Shown here piece after piece: positions 46,155-55,458 of a DNA stretch of 64,000 bases. The first letter of the stretch is position 1; each line of letters starts with the position of its first letter. The notes under the pieces are model-generated. The model worked only from the letters and a program-made list of their open reading frames with translations, was not told where the DNA came from and searched no databases. The position numbers and the translations under genes were made by a program. The stretch comes from G963676095 sp963676095 (GTDB lineage: Bacteria; Bacteroidota; Bacteroidia; Bacteroidales; Prolixibacteraceae): positions 806,001 through 870,000 of the forward strand of contig OY781040.1 of the NCBI GenBank assembly GCA_963676095.1. The letters are read 5' to 3'.

Positions 46155-47111
46155 ATGTTACTCAAAATTGCATTGTTGCTTTCCATGTTATTACAGTTGG
46201 GAGCAGCTATCATTTCCATTAGTATGATCCGGCGCACCCGGTATAATATATCCTGGATATTAATTTCCATCGGATTTGTATTAATGGCAGTAAGACGACT
46301 TTTCGACTTTTCGACGCTGTTCTGGGAGTCACAGCTTTTCGAAAAGGAGACTGTCAATAACTGGCTTGGCAGCCTGATTTCACTTTTAATTTTCATTGGG
46401 GTCATCTTCATCCGGCAGATTTTTAACCTGCAGGAGCGTATCGACCAGGTCAGAGAAGAAAGTGAATCCCGTATTCTTTCAGCTGTTATCCAGACAGAGG
46501 AAAAAGACAGGCAGTCTTTTGCCAGGGAACTGCACGACGGACTTGGTCCTGTTTTATCATCTATAAAAATGACCATGAGCGCCATTCACCTCGATATGCT
46601 TGACCCCGCCAACAGGAAAATCATAGAACGGTCTTGCCTGGCCACCGACGAAGCAATTACTTCCCTCAAGGAGATCTCGAATAACCTAAGCCCTCATCTT
46701 CTTAAAAATTATGGATTAATAAAGGCCCTGCAGACATGCGCAGACCATCTTTTTGCGGATTCACCGGTTATTTTCGAAATGCAATCCGACATTCAGGATA
46801 AACGATTTTCCTATGACATCGAAATCAGCCTGTACCGCGTTCTTTGCGAGCTTATGACAAACAGCCTGAAACACGCGGACGCCAGGACGGTTAACCTCGA
46901 AATCAGTGAAGATGATTCTTCGCTGATCCTGAAATACAAAGACGACGGGAAAGGTTTTGCCCCGGGCAAGCATTCAGTGTACAATAACCCCCAGGGGATG
47001 GGACTTGAAAACATCCGGTCAAGAATAAAATCGCTCAACGGAGATTATTTTCTGAACTCAGACCCGGGAAAAGGATTTTCTGTTTATATTCGTGTCCCGC
47101 AGGAACGATGA
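46155..47111 (+). CDS. Sensor histidine kinase (NarX/LiaS type)
   Basis: The 318-residue protein has three N-terminal membrane helices (about 1-23, 33-48, 70-90), a coiled-coil linker, then a HisKA_3 domain with phospho-acceptor His127 in ARELHDGLGPVLSSIKM. An HATPase domain follows (CELMTNSLKHADA, DDGKGFAPG, GMGLENIRSRIKSLNGDY). There is no large sensing domain, so it may detect membrane or partner signals. The partner regulator begins 80 bp downstream. Confidence 0.95.
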   Translation: MLLKIALLLSMLLQLGAAIISISMIRRTRYNISWILISIGFVLMAVRRLFDFSTLFWESQLFEKETVNNWLGSLISLLIFIGVIFIRQIFNLQERIDQVREESESRILSAVIQTEEKDRQSFARELHDGLGPVLSSIKMTMSAIHLDMLDPANRKIIERSCLATDEAITSLKEISNNLSPHLLKNYGLIKALQTCADHLFADSPVIFEMQSDIQDKRFSYDIEISLYRVLCELMTNSLKHADARTVNLEISEDDSSLILKYKDDGKGFAPGKHSVYNNPQGMGLENIRSRIKSLNGDYFLNSDPGKGFSVYIRVPQER

Positions 47112-47190
47112 ACAACCTTATCGATTGATTAACGCTAATCAAATTAATTATTTATATTAAAAAGACAGTTCTAAAGTGGCTTCGTAAGAG

Positions 47191-47835
47191 ATGGAAAAAG
47201 TTAACTTATACCTTGTCGATGATCATTCCCTGTTTAGGGAAGGTTTAAAATTTCTGCTTTCTGACCTGGAATTTGTCAATAAAATCTATGAGGCAGAAAA
47301 CGGGGCTTCTTTCATCGGCAAGCTCAGGGAATCTCCGGCAGACATTGCATTACTGGATATCGAGATGCCGGTAATGAACGGGATCGAAGCGACCCGCCAG
47401 GCTCTGAAAATACAACCCTCACTGAAGATACTGGCCTTATCCATGTATTCAGACGAAAGTTATTATTCAAGTATGATCGAAGCCGGAGCATCCGGTTTTC
47501 TACTTAAAAATTCAAACTTCAGTGAAGTAAAAAAAGCTGTCACAGATGTTTGCGCCGGTAAAAATTATTTTTCTCTTCCCATATTACAGTCCATCTCGTC
47601 CAGGATCAACAAAAAAACGACAAACAACCGGAATGAAAATGAGCTGACGGACAGGGAAACGGAAGTTCTGTTCTACATTTGCAAAGGACTTTCGAACCAG
47701 GAAATTGCCGAGGAACTGGATATCAGCAAACGGACGGTTGACAAACACCGGGAGAACCTGCTTCAGAAAACACAATCAAAAAATACGGCCAATCTGGTCA
47801 TATACGCCATAAAAAACGGATACTTTAATATCTGA
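47191..47835 (+). CDS. NarL/LuxR-family response regulator
   Basis: The 214-residue protein has a receiver domain with acidic pair DD (10-11), phospho-acceptor Asp56 in IALLDIEMPVMNG and Lys106 in GFLLKNSNF. A LuxR-type helix-turn-helix follows (LTDRETEVLFYICKGLSNQE, IAEELDISKRTVDKHRENLL). It pairs with the kinase immediately upstream. The next operon, a porin plus the Pst system, is a plausible target, but no binding site was identified. Confidence 0.95.
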   Translation: MEKVNLYLVDDHSLFREGLKFLLSDLEFVNKIYEAENGASFIGKLRESPADIALLDIEMPVMNGIEATRQALKIQPSLKILALSMYSDESYYSSMIEAGASGFLLKNSNFSEVKKAVTDVCAGKNYFSLPILQSISSRINKKTTNNRNENELTDRETEVLFYICKGLSNQEIAEELDISKRTVDKHRENLLQKTQSKNTANLVIYAIKNGYFNI

Positions 47836-47920
47836 TAACTATTTATACCCATCAGAATACGTTAATCTCCGTAATTAAAGATTACGCATTAACGCTGTAG
47901 ATCAGGTAGTCCTCCCCGCA

Positions 47921-47928
47921 TAACTTTG
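47921..47928 (+). promoter_or_regulatory. Possible -7 box before the porin/pst operon
   Basis: TAACTTTG fits the Bacteroidota -7 consensus TAnnTTTG and sits 21 bp before the porin ATG. No good TTG lies at the -33 position, so the site may depend on an activator or be chance. Confidence 0.35.
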
Positions 47929-47949
47929 AATCGTTAAAAATAAGAAACG

Positions 47950-49278
47950 ATGATAAGAAACAGGAATTACAAGAGGAAGAAAATAAAGAGCTCTCAGGCG
48001 TGGAAACTATCCGGACGGATAGCGCTGATCTGTTTCTTCTCAAATCTATACACAACAGACCTGTGGGCACAGCTTTCAGTGGATGTACAGTACAGGAACC
48101 GTTTAGAAGTCCGTGATGGCTACCAGAAACTTGCAGAAGAAGGGACAGCGCCCGCCGTTTTTGTATCCCAACGGACCAGGATATCTTTTAGTTATGAGGC
48201 AGAAGGCCTCCGGTTACGGATTACCCCTCAGGATACAAGGGTTTGGGGGGACGAACAGCAAACAAGCTCTACCGGGGTATTTGGAGATAATGCATCGCTC
48301 GACCTTTTTGAAGCATGGGCCGGTATCCGGACGGGCAAGGACGGATGGCTTTATGTCGGACGGCAACCCCTGGTTTATGACAACGAACGGCTCCTCTCGG
48401 CACGTAACTGGAACCAAAACGGAATGACATATGATGCCGCCGTTTTTAAATGGGAAACTGAATCGTTAAAACTTCACGCCGGAAGCAGTTGGAACTCGAC
48501 AGGAGAAAATACATCCAATAATCACTTTGATCCCGATTATATCAAATCGCTTAGCTTTTTATGGGCACAGCACAATCCCGCCCGGGACTGGAAACTCTCT
48601 TTTCTGCACATCGCATCCGGAGTCACAGAGACAGACACGACAAATACCATTCATTTCAGGCAAACAACCGGACTCTATTCGGTCCTGAAAAAGAATTCCT
48701 GGCAAATCTGGGCCGATTTGTATTACCAATACGGGAAGAACAAAACAGGAAAGAATGTCAGTGCTGTTCTTTTCGATGCCGAGGTTATTTTTCAGGAAGG
48801 GAAACTGGTCCCTTCCGTGGGAGTAAGTTACCTGTCGGGAAACAGAAAAACAGGATCTGACCAGGGAACCGATCATTTATTCGATGTCCTTTATGGCACC
48901 CGCCACCGCTTTTTCGGGATGATCGACTATTTCCGTAGTTTCTCCTCAAACACAAAACAAGGAGGACTGGCCGATTATTATTTTTCACTCGATTACCGGT
49001 TTTCAACTAAAACCTCATTGAAAAATACAGCACATTATTTTATGCTGGCCCAAAACAATCCGTCGACACCCGACAACAAGAAGCTTGGATATGAAAACGA
49101 CCTGGTTTTTAAGCATCAGTTTTCTTCATGGGGAGGAATGGAAGCGGGATATGCTTTCTTTCTCCCGACGACGACGCTAAAAACAATCCAGAATGTCGAC
49201 CATGAGAAATTTTCACAATTTCTATACCTGCAGCTTACAATTTCAACTGCTGTCTTCAAACAATCAAAGTCATTATAA
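47950..49278 (+). CDS. Alginate-export-like outer-membrane porin
   Basis: The 442-residue protein has a signal sequence (LSGRIALICFFSNLYTTDLW, then AQ) and many barrel strands. The N-terminal half carries the alginate-export-type pattern RNRLEVRDGYQKL, VSQRTRISFSYEAEGLRLRI and WLYVGRQPLVYDNERLLS. It lies directly before pstSCAB with a 10-bp gap, so it may serve phosphate entry. This is inferred from position, not from the sequence family. Confidence 0.75.
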   Translation: MIRNRNYKRKKIKSSQAWKLSGRIALICFFSNLYTTDLWAQLSVDVQYRNRLEVRDGYQKLAEEGTAPAVFVSQRTRISFSYEAEGLRLRITPQDTRVWGDEQQTSSTGVFGDNASLDLFEAWAGIRTGKDGWLYVGRQPLVYDNERLLSARNWNQNGMTYDAAVFKWETESLKLHAGSSWNSTGENTSNNHFDPDYIKSLSFLWAQHNPARDWKLSFLHIASGVTETDTTNTIHFRQTTGLYSVLKKNSWQIWADLYYQYGKNKTGKNVSAVLFDAEVIFQEGKLVPSVGVSYLSGNRKTGSDQGTDHLFDVLYGTRHRFFGMIDYFRSFSSNTKQGGLADYYFSLDYRFSTKTSLKNTAHYFMLAQNNPSTPDNKKLGYENDLVFKHQFSSWGGMEAGYAFFLPTTTLKTIQNVDHEKFSQFLYLQLTISTAVFKQSKSL

Positions 49279-49288
49279 AGTAATCGTT

Positions 49289-50227
49289 ATGAAACAAAAA
49301 AGTTTTAGGCTGACTGTAGCACTGGCTATCATTTTTTCCGCTTGTTCACCCGGGAAAAAACAGGAGCAGACAATCAGCATTTCAGGGGCGTTTGCCTTAT
49401 ATCCGCTGGTAGTAAAATGGTCGGAGGAGTATCAAAAGGAGAATCCTGTCATCCGTTTTAACATTTCGGCAGGAGGGGCCGGTAAAGGAATGGCTGATGC
49501 GCTTTCCGGAACAGTGGACCTTGGTATGTTTTCCCGTGAAGTATCCGGGGAAGAAAAAAACAAAGGCGCCTGGTGGATTTCTGTTGCCAAGGATGCAGTT
49601 ATCCCGACCATCAATGCGAAGAACCAGGTCCTCGACATCCTGAAAAGAAGAGGGCTGACCCAGGACGAATTCAAAAAAATATACCTGACCGGGGAAACAG
49701 GGAATTGGAAACAGGTCCCCGGAATTGACACGGATCTGGCAATAAATGTTTTCACCAGGTCTGACGCCTGTGGCGCCGCAGACACATGGGCGGCCTACCT
49801 CGGAGGGAAACAAGAGGACCTGAAAGGAATTGGCGTGTTCGGGGATCCGGGACTTGCCGATGCCGTGGTTAAAGATCAAAAAGGGGTCGGCTTTAACAAT
49901 ACAATCTACCTTTACGATATAAAAACAGGAAACAAGAACCCGGGGATCGAAGTGATCCCGATCGATGTTAACGGGAATGGCGTCCTGGATCCGGATGAGG
50001 CTTTTTACGATAAGTTTGAACAGGTACTGACAGCCATCGCTGAAGGAAAATATCCTTCGCCTCCTGCACGGGAGCTTTACCTTGTATCGAAAGGGAAACC
50101 TCAGAAGCAGGCAGTACTTGACTTTTTGAAATGGATCATCACCAAAGGGCAGGCCTTCGTTCCTGAATCAGGATATGTTCCCCTGCCAAAACCGTCGCTT
50201 GACTCAGAGGTTGAAAAATTAAATTAA
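49289..50227 (+). CDS. pstS: Phosphate ABC transporter substrate-binding protein
   Basis: I place the start at ATG 49289 (MKQKSFRLTVALAIIFSACS), which gives a lipoprotein signal; the longer open frame overlaps the porin gene. The mature protein has ISISGAFALYPLVVKWSEEY, NISAGGAGKGMADALSG, DLGMFSREVS and FTRSDACGAADTWAAYLGG, typical of the PstS-like phosphate-binding family. It begins the four-gene pst cluster. Confidence 0.92.
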   Translation: MKQKSFRLTVALAIIFSACSPGKKQEQTISISGAFALYPLVVKWSEEYQKENPVIRFNISAGGAGKGMADALSGTVDLGMFSREVSGEEKNKGAWWISVAKDAVIPTINAKNQVLDILKRRGLTQDEFKKIYLTGETGNWKQVPGIDTDLAINVFTRSDACGAADTWAAYLGGKQEDLKGIGVFGDPGLADAVVKDQKGVGFNNTIYLYDIKTGNKNPGIEVIPIDVNGNGVLDPDEAFYDKFEQVLTAIAEGKYPSPPARELYLVSKGKPQKQAVLDFLKWIITKGQAFVPESGYVPLPKPSLDSEVEKLN

Positions 50228-50229
50228 AA

Positions 50230-51114
50230 ATGAACCGGAAAAGAAAAATTATCGATACGCTGGCTGGCATCTGGATGAGGTCGGGATTGTATATCCTGCT
50301 TTTTATCCCCTTCCTGATTATAGCAGGACTTCTTTGGAAAGCTATGCCTATAATGGAGAAGTATTCGCTGGGTAAGCTCATATTCTCGGGGAACTGGCAT
50401 CCGCTTAGGGGCGAATTCGGATTTCTTCCATTCATATTCAGTTCGCTGTATGTAACGGTTCTGTCATTTGTAATCACTGCCCCTTTATGCTTTTTTGCCG
50501 CTATTTATCTCACTCAGTTCGCAAAAGGGAACCTGCTTCGCACCATGCTTCCCGTCATCGATATCCTGGCAGGGATCCCTTCCGTTGTTTACGGGGTATG
50601 GGGAGTACTGGTTATTGTTCCATTGGTCTCAGACTACCTGGCCCCCTTTTGGGGAACCACAAGTTCAGGGTACAGCACCCTTTCAGGAGGCATCGTGCTG
50701 GCCGTGATGTGCATTCCCTATGTGTTGAATATGCTGATAGAGGTTTTCCAGACCGTTCCTGTCGGAATGAAGGAGGCCTCTCTTTCGCTGGGAGCGACTC
50801 ACTGGGAAATGGTAAAACACGTTATTGTGCGCAAAGGCTTTCCGGGTATAATTTCTGCCTTCGGACTGGGAATTGCCAAGGCTTTCGGCGAAACCATCGC
50901 TGTGCTGATGGTTGTTGGCAATACACCCGGAATTTTCTGGTCGCCATTTCAGCCCGGATATCCTCTTCCTGCATTAATAGCCAATAATTACGGGGAAATG
51001 ATGTCTATCCCTGATTATGATTCAGCATTGATGTTCTCAGCGTTCCTGTTGTTCTTCATCATTCTGGTTATTAACCTTTTTTTCAGGTACTTCATACATA
51101 AAGCGGAAAAATGA
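50230..51114 (+). CDS. pstC: Phosphate ABC transporter permease
   Basis: The 294-residue protein has six membrane segments and the PstC-type features LPVIDILAGIPSVVYGVWGV and the ABC-coupling loop PVGMKEASLSLGATHWEMVK. It starts two bases after the pstS stop and overlaps pstA by four bases. Confidence 0.95.
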   Translation: MNRKRKIIDTLAGIWMRSGLYILLFIPFLIIAGLLWKAMPIMEKYSLGKLIFSGNWHPLRGEFGFLPFIFSSLYVTVLSFVITAPLCFFAAIYLTQFAKGNLLRTMLPVIDILAGIPSVVYGVWGVLVIVPLVSDYLAPFWGTTSSGYSTLSGGIVLAVMCIPYVLNMLIEVFQTVPVGMKEASLSLGATHWEMVKHVIVRKGFPGIISAFGLGIAKAFGETIAVLMVVGNTPGIFWSPFQPGYPLPALIANNYGEMMSIPDYDSALMFSAFLLFFIILVINLFFRYFIHKAEK

Positions 51115-51965
51115 ACAAAAGAAAACGAATTGAAGAAAAAATATTCAGGCTGATTTCCTTTTTTGCTGCCTATTCTGTAATTGCCATATTGGTTTTCATT
51201 CTGATCGTAATTTTCAAAAAAGGAATTTCATCTGTTACCTGGGAAACATTGAGTGAACTCCCCCGGGGAGGGTACTATTTCGGAGGCCAGGGCGGAATAT
51301 TAAACGCCATCGCAGGATCCTTCTATCTGTCGGTAGGGGCAACAATCCTGGCTATCCTTATCGGTTTTCCGGCAGCGCTGTTCATCAACGTACAATTAAT
51401 CCGGTTAAAACGGACACAGGATACAATCCGTTATTTACTGGATGCCCTTTGGGGAATACCTTCCATTGTCTATGGGGCTTTTGGTTTTGCAGTAATGCTT
51501 CTCCTCGGGTTAAGTGCTTCCCTCTTGGCAGGAATTATAACAGTTGCGTTACTGATTACGCCAATACTGGTACGGGCGTTCGATGAGGTACTGAAAACGA
51601 TCCCTGTCGAGTTACAGGAAGCCTCTCTCTCCCTGGGTTCGACTAGAACCGAAACGGCGCTAAAGGTAATCGCCAGACAAGGGTTTGCAGGCTTTATTAC
51701 GGCTTTGCTCCTGGCTTTCGGGCGGGGCATTGGTGATGCCGCCTCTGTCCTTTTCACAGCGGGTTATACCGATAATATCCCCGCTTCACTTAACGAACCT
51801 GTCGCCACACTGCCCCTGTCAATCTTTTTCCAGCTAAGCTCCCCTATCGAAGAGGTCAGGAAACGGGCTTATGCTTCAGCGGTAGTGCTTACCTTTTTCA
51901 TTCTGATTATCAGCATATCTGCCAGGCTCCTTTCACGTAAATATTCAAAAAACACAATTCGATAA
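51111..51965 (+). CDS. pstA: Phosphate ABC transporter permease
   Basis: This 284-residue six-helix permease shows LLDALWGIPSIVYGAFGFAV and the coupling loop IPVELQEASLSLGSTRTETA, followed by LLAFGRGIGDAASVLFTAGY. It pairs with PstC in the membrane. Confidence 0.95.
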   Translation: MNKRKRIEEKIFRLISFFAAYSVIAILVFILIVIFKKGISSVTWETLSELPRGGYYFGGQGGILNAIAGSFYLSVGATILAILIGFPAALFINVQLIRLKRTQDTIRYLLDALWGIPSIVYGAFGFAVMLLLGLSASLLAGIITVALLITPILVRAFDEVLKTIPVELQEASLSLGSTRTETALKVIARQGFAGFITALLLAFGRGIGDAASVLFTAGYTDNIPASLNEPVATLPLSIFFQLSSPIEEVRKRAYASAVVLTFFILIISISARLLSRKYSKNTIR

Positions 51966-51977
51966 AACAAGAAGATA

Positions 51978-52799
51978 ATGTTTACAAAAGATATAACCGG
52001 AAGAGAAAAACAAAATCATGCAGGGTTAGATGATCAAAAAGGAAAAGAACTGCCTATCATCGGGATTAAAGGATTGAACGTAAAAACAAAAAATTCTCAT
52101 ATCCTGAAAAATATCGACCTGAATATACCAAGGAATAAAATAGTCGTCTTGCTCGGACCTTCAGGATGCGGTAAAACAACATTGCTAAAAAGTATGAACC
52201 GTCTGACAGATCTTCACAAAGAACTGTTGGTAACAGGAGAGATCCTGATTGACGGGGAAAATATCCTGAAAGCAGGAAACAATCTTCCGGAAATCAGACA
52301 AAAAATGGGATTGCTCTCTCAAAGACCTTTTCCCCTGCCAATGTCAATTTACAAAAACGTCGCCTATGGCTTAAAACTGAAAGGAATCAGGGACAAAAAG
52401 CTAATCGGGCACAGCGTTGAAAGCAACCTGAAAAGAACCGGCTTGTGGGACGAAGTAAAAGACCGGCTGAACAGCCCGGCAGGAAGGTTATCCATCGGCC
52501 AGCAGCAACGCCTCTGCCTGGCACGGGGACTGACGGTAAAACCGACAATTATCCTTGCTGATGAACCTACTTCTGCCCTGGACCCGATATCTACAAAAAA
52601 GATAGAGGAGCTTTTCCGGGAACTGAAAAAAAATTACACGATCGTCCTGGTTACCCATGTACTAAGGCAGGCTATACGTCTTGCAGACTATGTTGTTTTT
52701 ATGTATTACGGAGAAATAATAGAACAGGGGGAAGCCTCTGTTATCCTCAAAAATCCAAAAACCGAGTTACTGAAAAAATATCTTACAGAAGGGAACTAA
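51978..52799 (+). CDS. pstB: Phosphate ABC transporter ATPase
   Basis: The 273-residue ATPase has Walker A LGPSGCGKTTLL near 59-70, Q-loop GLLSQRPFPLPMSIYKNVAY, signature LSIGQQQRLCLARGL (usually LSGGQQQR) and Walker B IILADEPTSALDP. It is the last gene of the run. No phoU follows, and no PhoR/PhoB pair is present in the window. Confidence 0.95.
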   Translation: MFTKDITGREKQNHAGLDDQKGKELPIIGIKGLNVKTKNSHILKNIDLNIPRNKIVVLLGPSGCGKTTLLKSMNRLTDLHKELLVTGEILIDGENILKAGNNLPEIRQKMGLLSQRPFPLPMSIYKNVAYGLKLKGIRDKKLIGHSVESNLKRTGLWDEVKDRLNSPAGRLSIGQQQRLCLARGLTVKPTIILADEPTSALDPISTKKIEELFRELKKNYTIVLVTHVLRQAIRLADYVVFMYYGEIIEQGEASVILKNPKTELLKKYLTEGN

Positions 52800-53297
52800 G
52801 AGCCTGTTTAAAATTTGTGATGATGCCCAAAATCAAAAAAATTCGTTGAGCGGTTATCAAAAAAGTTTGGAACGACAGGACAGACCATCCCGAAATCCGT
52901 CAATACACCGTCGCGAAAGCAGAACAGAGCGGAGCGCTGGCCGTCAAAACGCCCGGCGGAGGGTTCGTTTTGACAAGATTTTTGCTTCCTTTTCATCGAC
53001 TGGAAAAGGAAGGGCCTGTCCGGCCCAAGGACAGAAATTATAAAAAACGTGGTTGTTTTTGCTTAAAAAGGATCCGGATTTGGTGAGCGGGACCTGATTG
53101 CCTAAATCAGAAAGGCCTTCGGAATTTTGATTAAACGGGTATTCTGCCTGGCAGGCAATGATAAACTTATCTTTTTCTCAACCTGTTTTTGTCTCGTTTA
53201 AAAAACACAAATCTCTATCTTTTTTGATTCCCCACAACTTTTTAAAGTGATCCCGAAAAATCAAAATGAATGAAATTTAAACATTTTTATTCTCCAT
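52800..53297. other. Intergenic with hairpin, no gene seen
   Basis: This region contains a perfect 10-bp inverted repeat CTTCCTTTTC / GAAAAGGAAG (52985-52994, 53003-53012) with an 8-nt loop. It has no coding frame of note. Array D starts at its right edge. Confidence 0.5.
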
Positions 53298-53539
53298 GAA
53301 ATTATAAGTTAATATTTCCAAAATTATAGACTATAATCTTCAAAATTATAAGTTAATATTTCCAAGATTATAACTTATAATTTTGATGTTTTTAATGCAT
53401 AAACAAGTTCCGGACAGTGCACCCGGAACTTAATATTCGAGCATCCGTAAGTTCTTATTCGAGCATTCAGAACTTAATATTAAGGCTTCAGCAAGTTGAT
53501 ATTAAGGCTTTGGAAACTTCAGATTAAGGCTTCGGGATT
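53298..53539. repeat. 22-bp-period degenerate array D (11 units)
   Basis: Units begin at 53298 and then every 22 bp to 53518. Units 1 and 3 are 21/22 identical (core AAATTATAAGTTAATATTT). Units 7-8 share TATTCGAGCAT, and units 9-11 share ATTAAGGCTT. Units 5-6 form a bridge of little similarity. Junctions are rich in AAGTT/AACTT. The repeated word changes stepwise along the array, while the 22-bp spacing holds without a single slip. Confidence 0.78.
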
Positions 53540-53756
53540 CCCGTTAACAGTATATCCGGAATTTTCAATTCAACCCTTTGACAAGTTCAACAAAAAAGCT
53601 AACAGAAAGGGGATCTTAAAAACACAAAATATGTCTGATGGTCACAACCAGATTCTCTTTTCCAATCTCTCTCCATAAAAGCCAAAACGACAAGTTCGGT
53701 CATTAAGATACCCCGGTCAGTTTTCCCTAATATAATCATTGAAAAGTTCGGTCTGG

Positions 53757-55079
53757 CTATCCAATCTTTGGTAAAGACCATGGAGAACGATAATCGGCGT
53801 TTACCAGTTTATTGGCGGCATCGTCGTTGACAAACTGTTGTTTGGCCGGGTCCCAGACCACCTGGTGCCCAACCCGGTAGGCGATATTACCAAGATGCGC
53901 AAAACGGGCAATGTCTGCCCCCGTCTCAATATCGCAATTGGGCTTTCCCCCTTTTTTTATGCAATCCAAAAAATTCCGGGTATGAAGGTCCAGCCCGTCA
54001 CCCTGTGCATGCTGAAGTTCCATGCCTTTGTACCCCTCTTTAGCACTGGTACTTTTCGTTTCAGGAATAACTTCCCATCCGGAGCGGTCGACAACCAGGG
54101 TACCGTATTCGCCAACAAAAGCGACCCCATGTCCCCGGTTCTTGTAATTTGCCCCGTAAATCCCGATTGTATGATCCCAAACAAGGTTAAAATCGCCAAA
54201 ATCATAAACGGTAGTCATCGTGTCCGGAGTTTCCATCGCATCATCCGGGAATGCGTATTTCCCGCCAACAGCCATTATCGATTTTGGGACGTACTTCTGC
54301 ATTCCGAAAAGAGCAAAATCGAGCAGGTGCACCCCCCAGTCGGTCATAACACCACCCGCATAATCCCAGTACCAGCGAAATGATGCATGAAAACGGTTTT
54401 TATTGAACGGACGTTGGGGAGCAGGCCCCAGCCACATGTCATAATCGACACCTTCAGGAGCCTCGCCGTCAGGAACGACCGGGATCGATGTTTTCCATCC
54501 GACATTCGACCAAGACCTGACAGAGCGTACCCGCCCCAGGTTACCGTCCTGCACATATTTAATGGCATCCCTCCAGTGAGGATGGCTTCGTTGCCACTGC
54601 CCTACCTGTACGACATTTTTGTATCTCTTCTGGGCGGCAACCATGATATTGCATTCTTCAATGGTGTTTCCGATCGGTTTTTCCACGTAAACATGTTTCC
54701 CGGCTTCAGAAGCGTAAACCATTGTAAGGCAATGCCAGTGATCAGGAGTCCCAATAATCACAGCATCGACATCCTTGTTTTCAAGCAACTTGCGAAAATC
54801 GCCATACAGGGCAGGCTTTTTACCGGTTAACTTCTCTATTTCAGCGGCTCTCGGCTCAAGGACCCGTTTATCCACATCGCACATTGCGACACAATTCACG
54901 TCCTCATTCTTTAAAAATGACTTCAGGTCGTTAAAGCCCATATTACGGCAACCGATAACGCCCACATTCACTTTCTCATTCGGGGAACACCCGGCATTCA
55001 TAATGGTAGGCATAACTGCAATGCCAGCAGTAATCACAGCAGATTGCTTCAGAAATTTTCTTCTGTCTGTTTCGTTCAT
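53757..55079 (-). CDS. Tat-exported Gfo/Idh/MocA-family oxidoreductase
   Basis: The 440-residue protein starts with a twin-arginine signal (ETDRRKFLKQSAVITAGIAV) that ends near a Cys (MNAGCSPNEK). An NAD(P)-binding domain follows (VNVGVIGCRNMGFNDLKSFL, DAVIIGTPDHWHCLTMVYAS) with the catalytic EKPIG (GKHVYVEKPIGNTIEECN). Such secreted dehydrogenases act on sugars or glycosides. The substrate is unknown. No paired sugar isomerase gene is adjacent. Confidence 0.92.
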   Translation of the reverse strand: MNETDRRKFLKQSAVITAGIAVMPTIMNAGCSPNEKVNVGVIGCRNMGFNDLKSFLKNEDVNCVAMCDVDKRVLEPRAAEIEKLTGKKPALYGDFRKLLENKDVDAVIIGTPDHWHCLTMVYASEAGKHVYVEKPIGNTIEECNIMVAAQKRYKNVVQVGQWQRSHPHWRDAIKYVQDGNLGRVRSVRSWSNVGWKTSIPVVPDGEAPEGVDYDMWLGPAPQRPFNKNRFHASFRWYWDYAGGVMTDWGVHLLDFALFGMQKYVPKSIMAVGGKYAFPDDAMETPDTMTTVYDFGDFNLVWDHTIGIYGANYKNRGHGVAFVGEYGTLVVDRSGWEVIPETKSTSAKEGYKGMELQHAQGDGLDLHTRNFLDCIKKGGKPNCDIETGADIARFAHLGNIAYRVGHQVVWDPAKQQFVNDDAANKLVNADYRSPWSLPKIG

Positions 55080-55311
55080 AGGTGTAGTTCATTTAGATTA
55101 ACGGATCTGTAAATTTAAAAGAAATAAGAACAAATAAGACAAATTCAGAATAAAAATAGAACCATGACCGTAGTAGTAATTGATGTAAATGATAAACGAT
55201 GGTATTAAAAATGGATGATTGGTCATATTGTTGGCAGATGAAGAAAAATCAGGATACAACAAAGACCACCCGGTACAGTCAACCTTAAATTTCTATTTAG
55301 TAAGATACACC

Positions 55312-55342
55312 TTGGTGCCGGTTTAAAAATTGATTACTTTTG
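55312..55342 (+). promoter_or_regulatory. Bacteroidota sigma-ABfr-type promoter of pheT
   Basis: TTG at 55312-55314 and TACTTTTG at 55335-55342 match the -33 TTG / -7 TAnnTTTG consensus with a 20-bp spacer. Transcription would start near 55349, leaving about 110 nt before the pheT ATG. Confidence 0.72.
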
Positions 55343-55381
55343 TCGGGTTCCGGAATTTCATAAAAGTAATCGAGACAAAAT

Positions 55382-55410
55382 AAGGTATTTATTCATTTAT
55401 ACCTTGTTTT
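55382..55410 (+). promoter_or_regulatory. Leader hairpin upstream of pheT
   Basis: AAGGTAT (55382-55388) pairs with ATACCTT (55399-55405), followed by GTTTT, within the predicted pheT leader. The stem is only 7 bp and AU-rich. It could be a weak terminator or attenuator or merely incidental. Confidence 0.35.
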
Positions 55411-55458
55411 AAGCTAAATACGGAACCATACAAATTTGACTTTTTTGAATTAAACGAT

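Larger units (their letters stand above)
55080..55458 (+). other. Divergent intergenic region with pheT promoter and leader
   Basis: This stretch between the oxidoreductase and pheT holds the promoter at 55312-55342 and a leader of about 110 nt. No other gene was seen. Confidence 0.6.

Noticed and set aside
53298..53539. Protein-coding repeat
   Set aside because: The 22-bp period shifts frame with each unit, and no frame is open across it.
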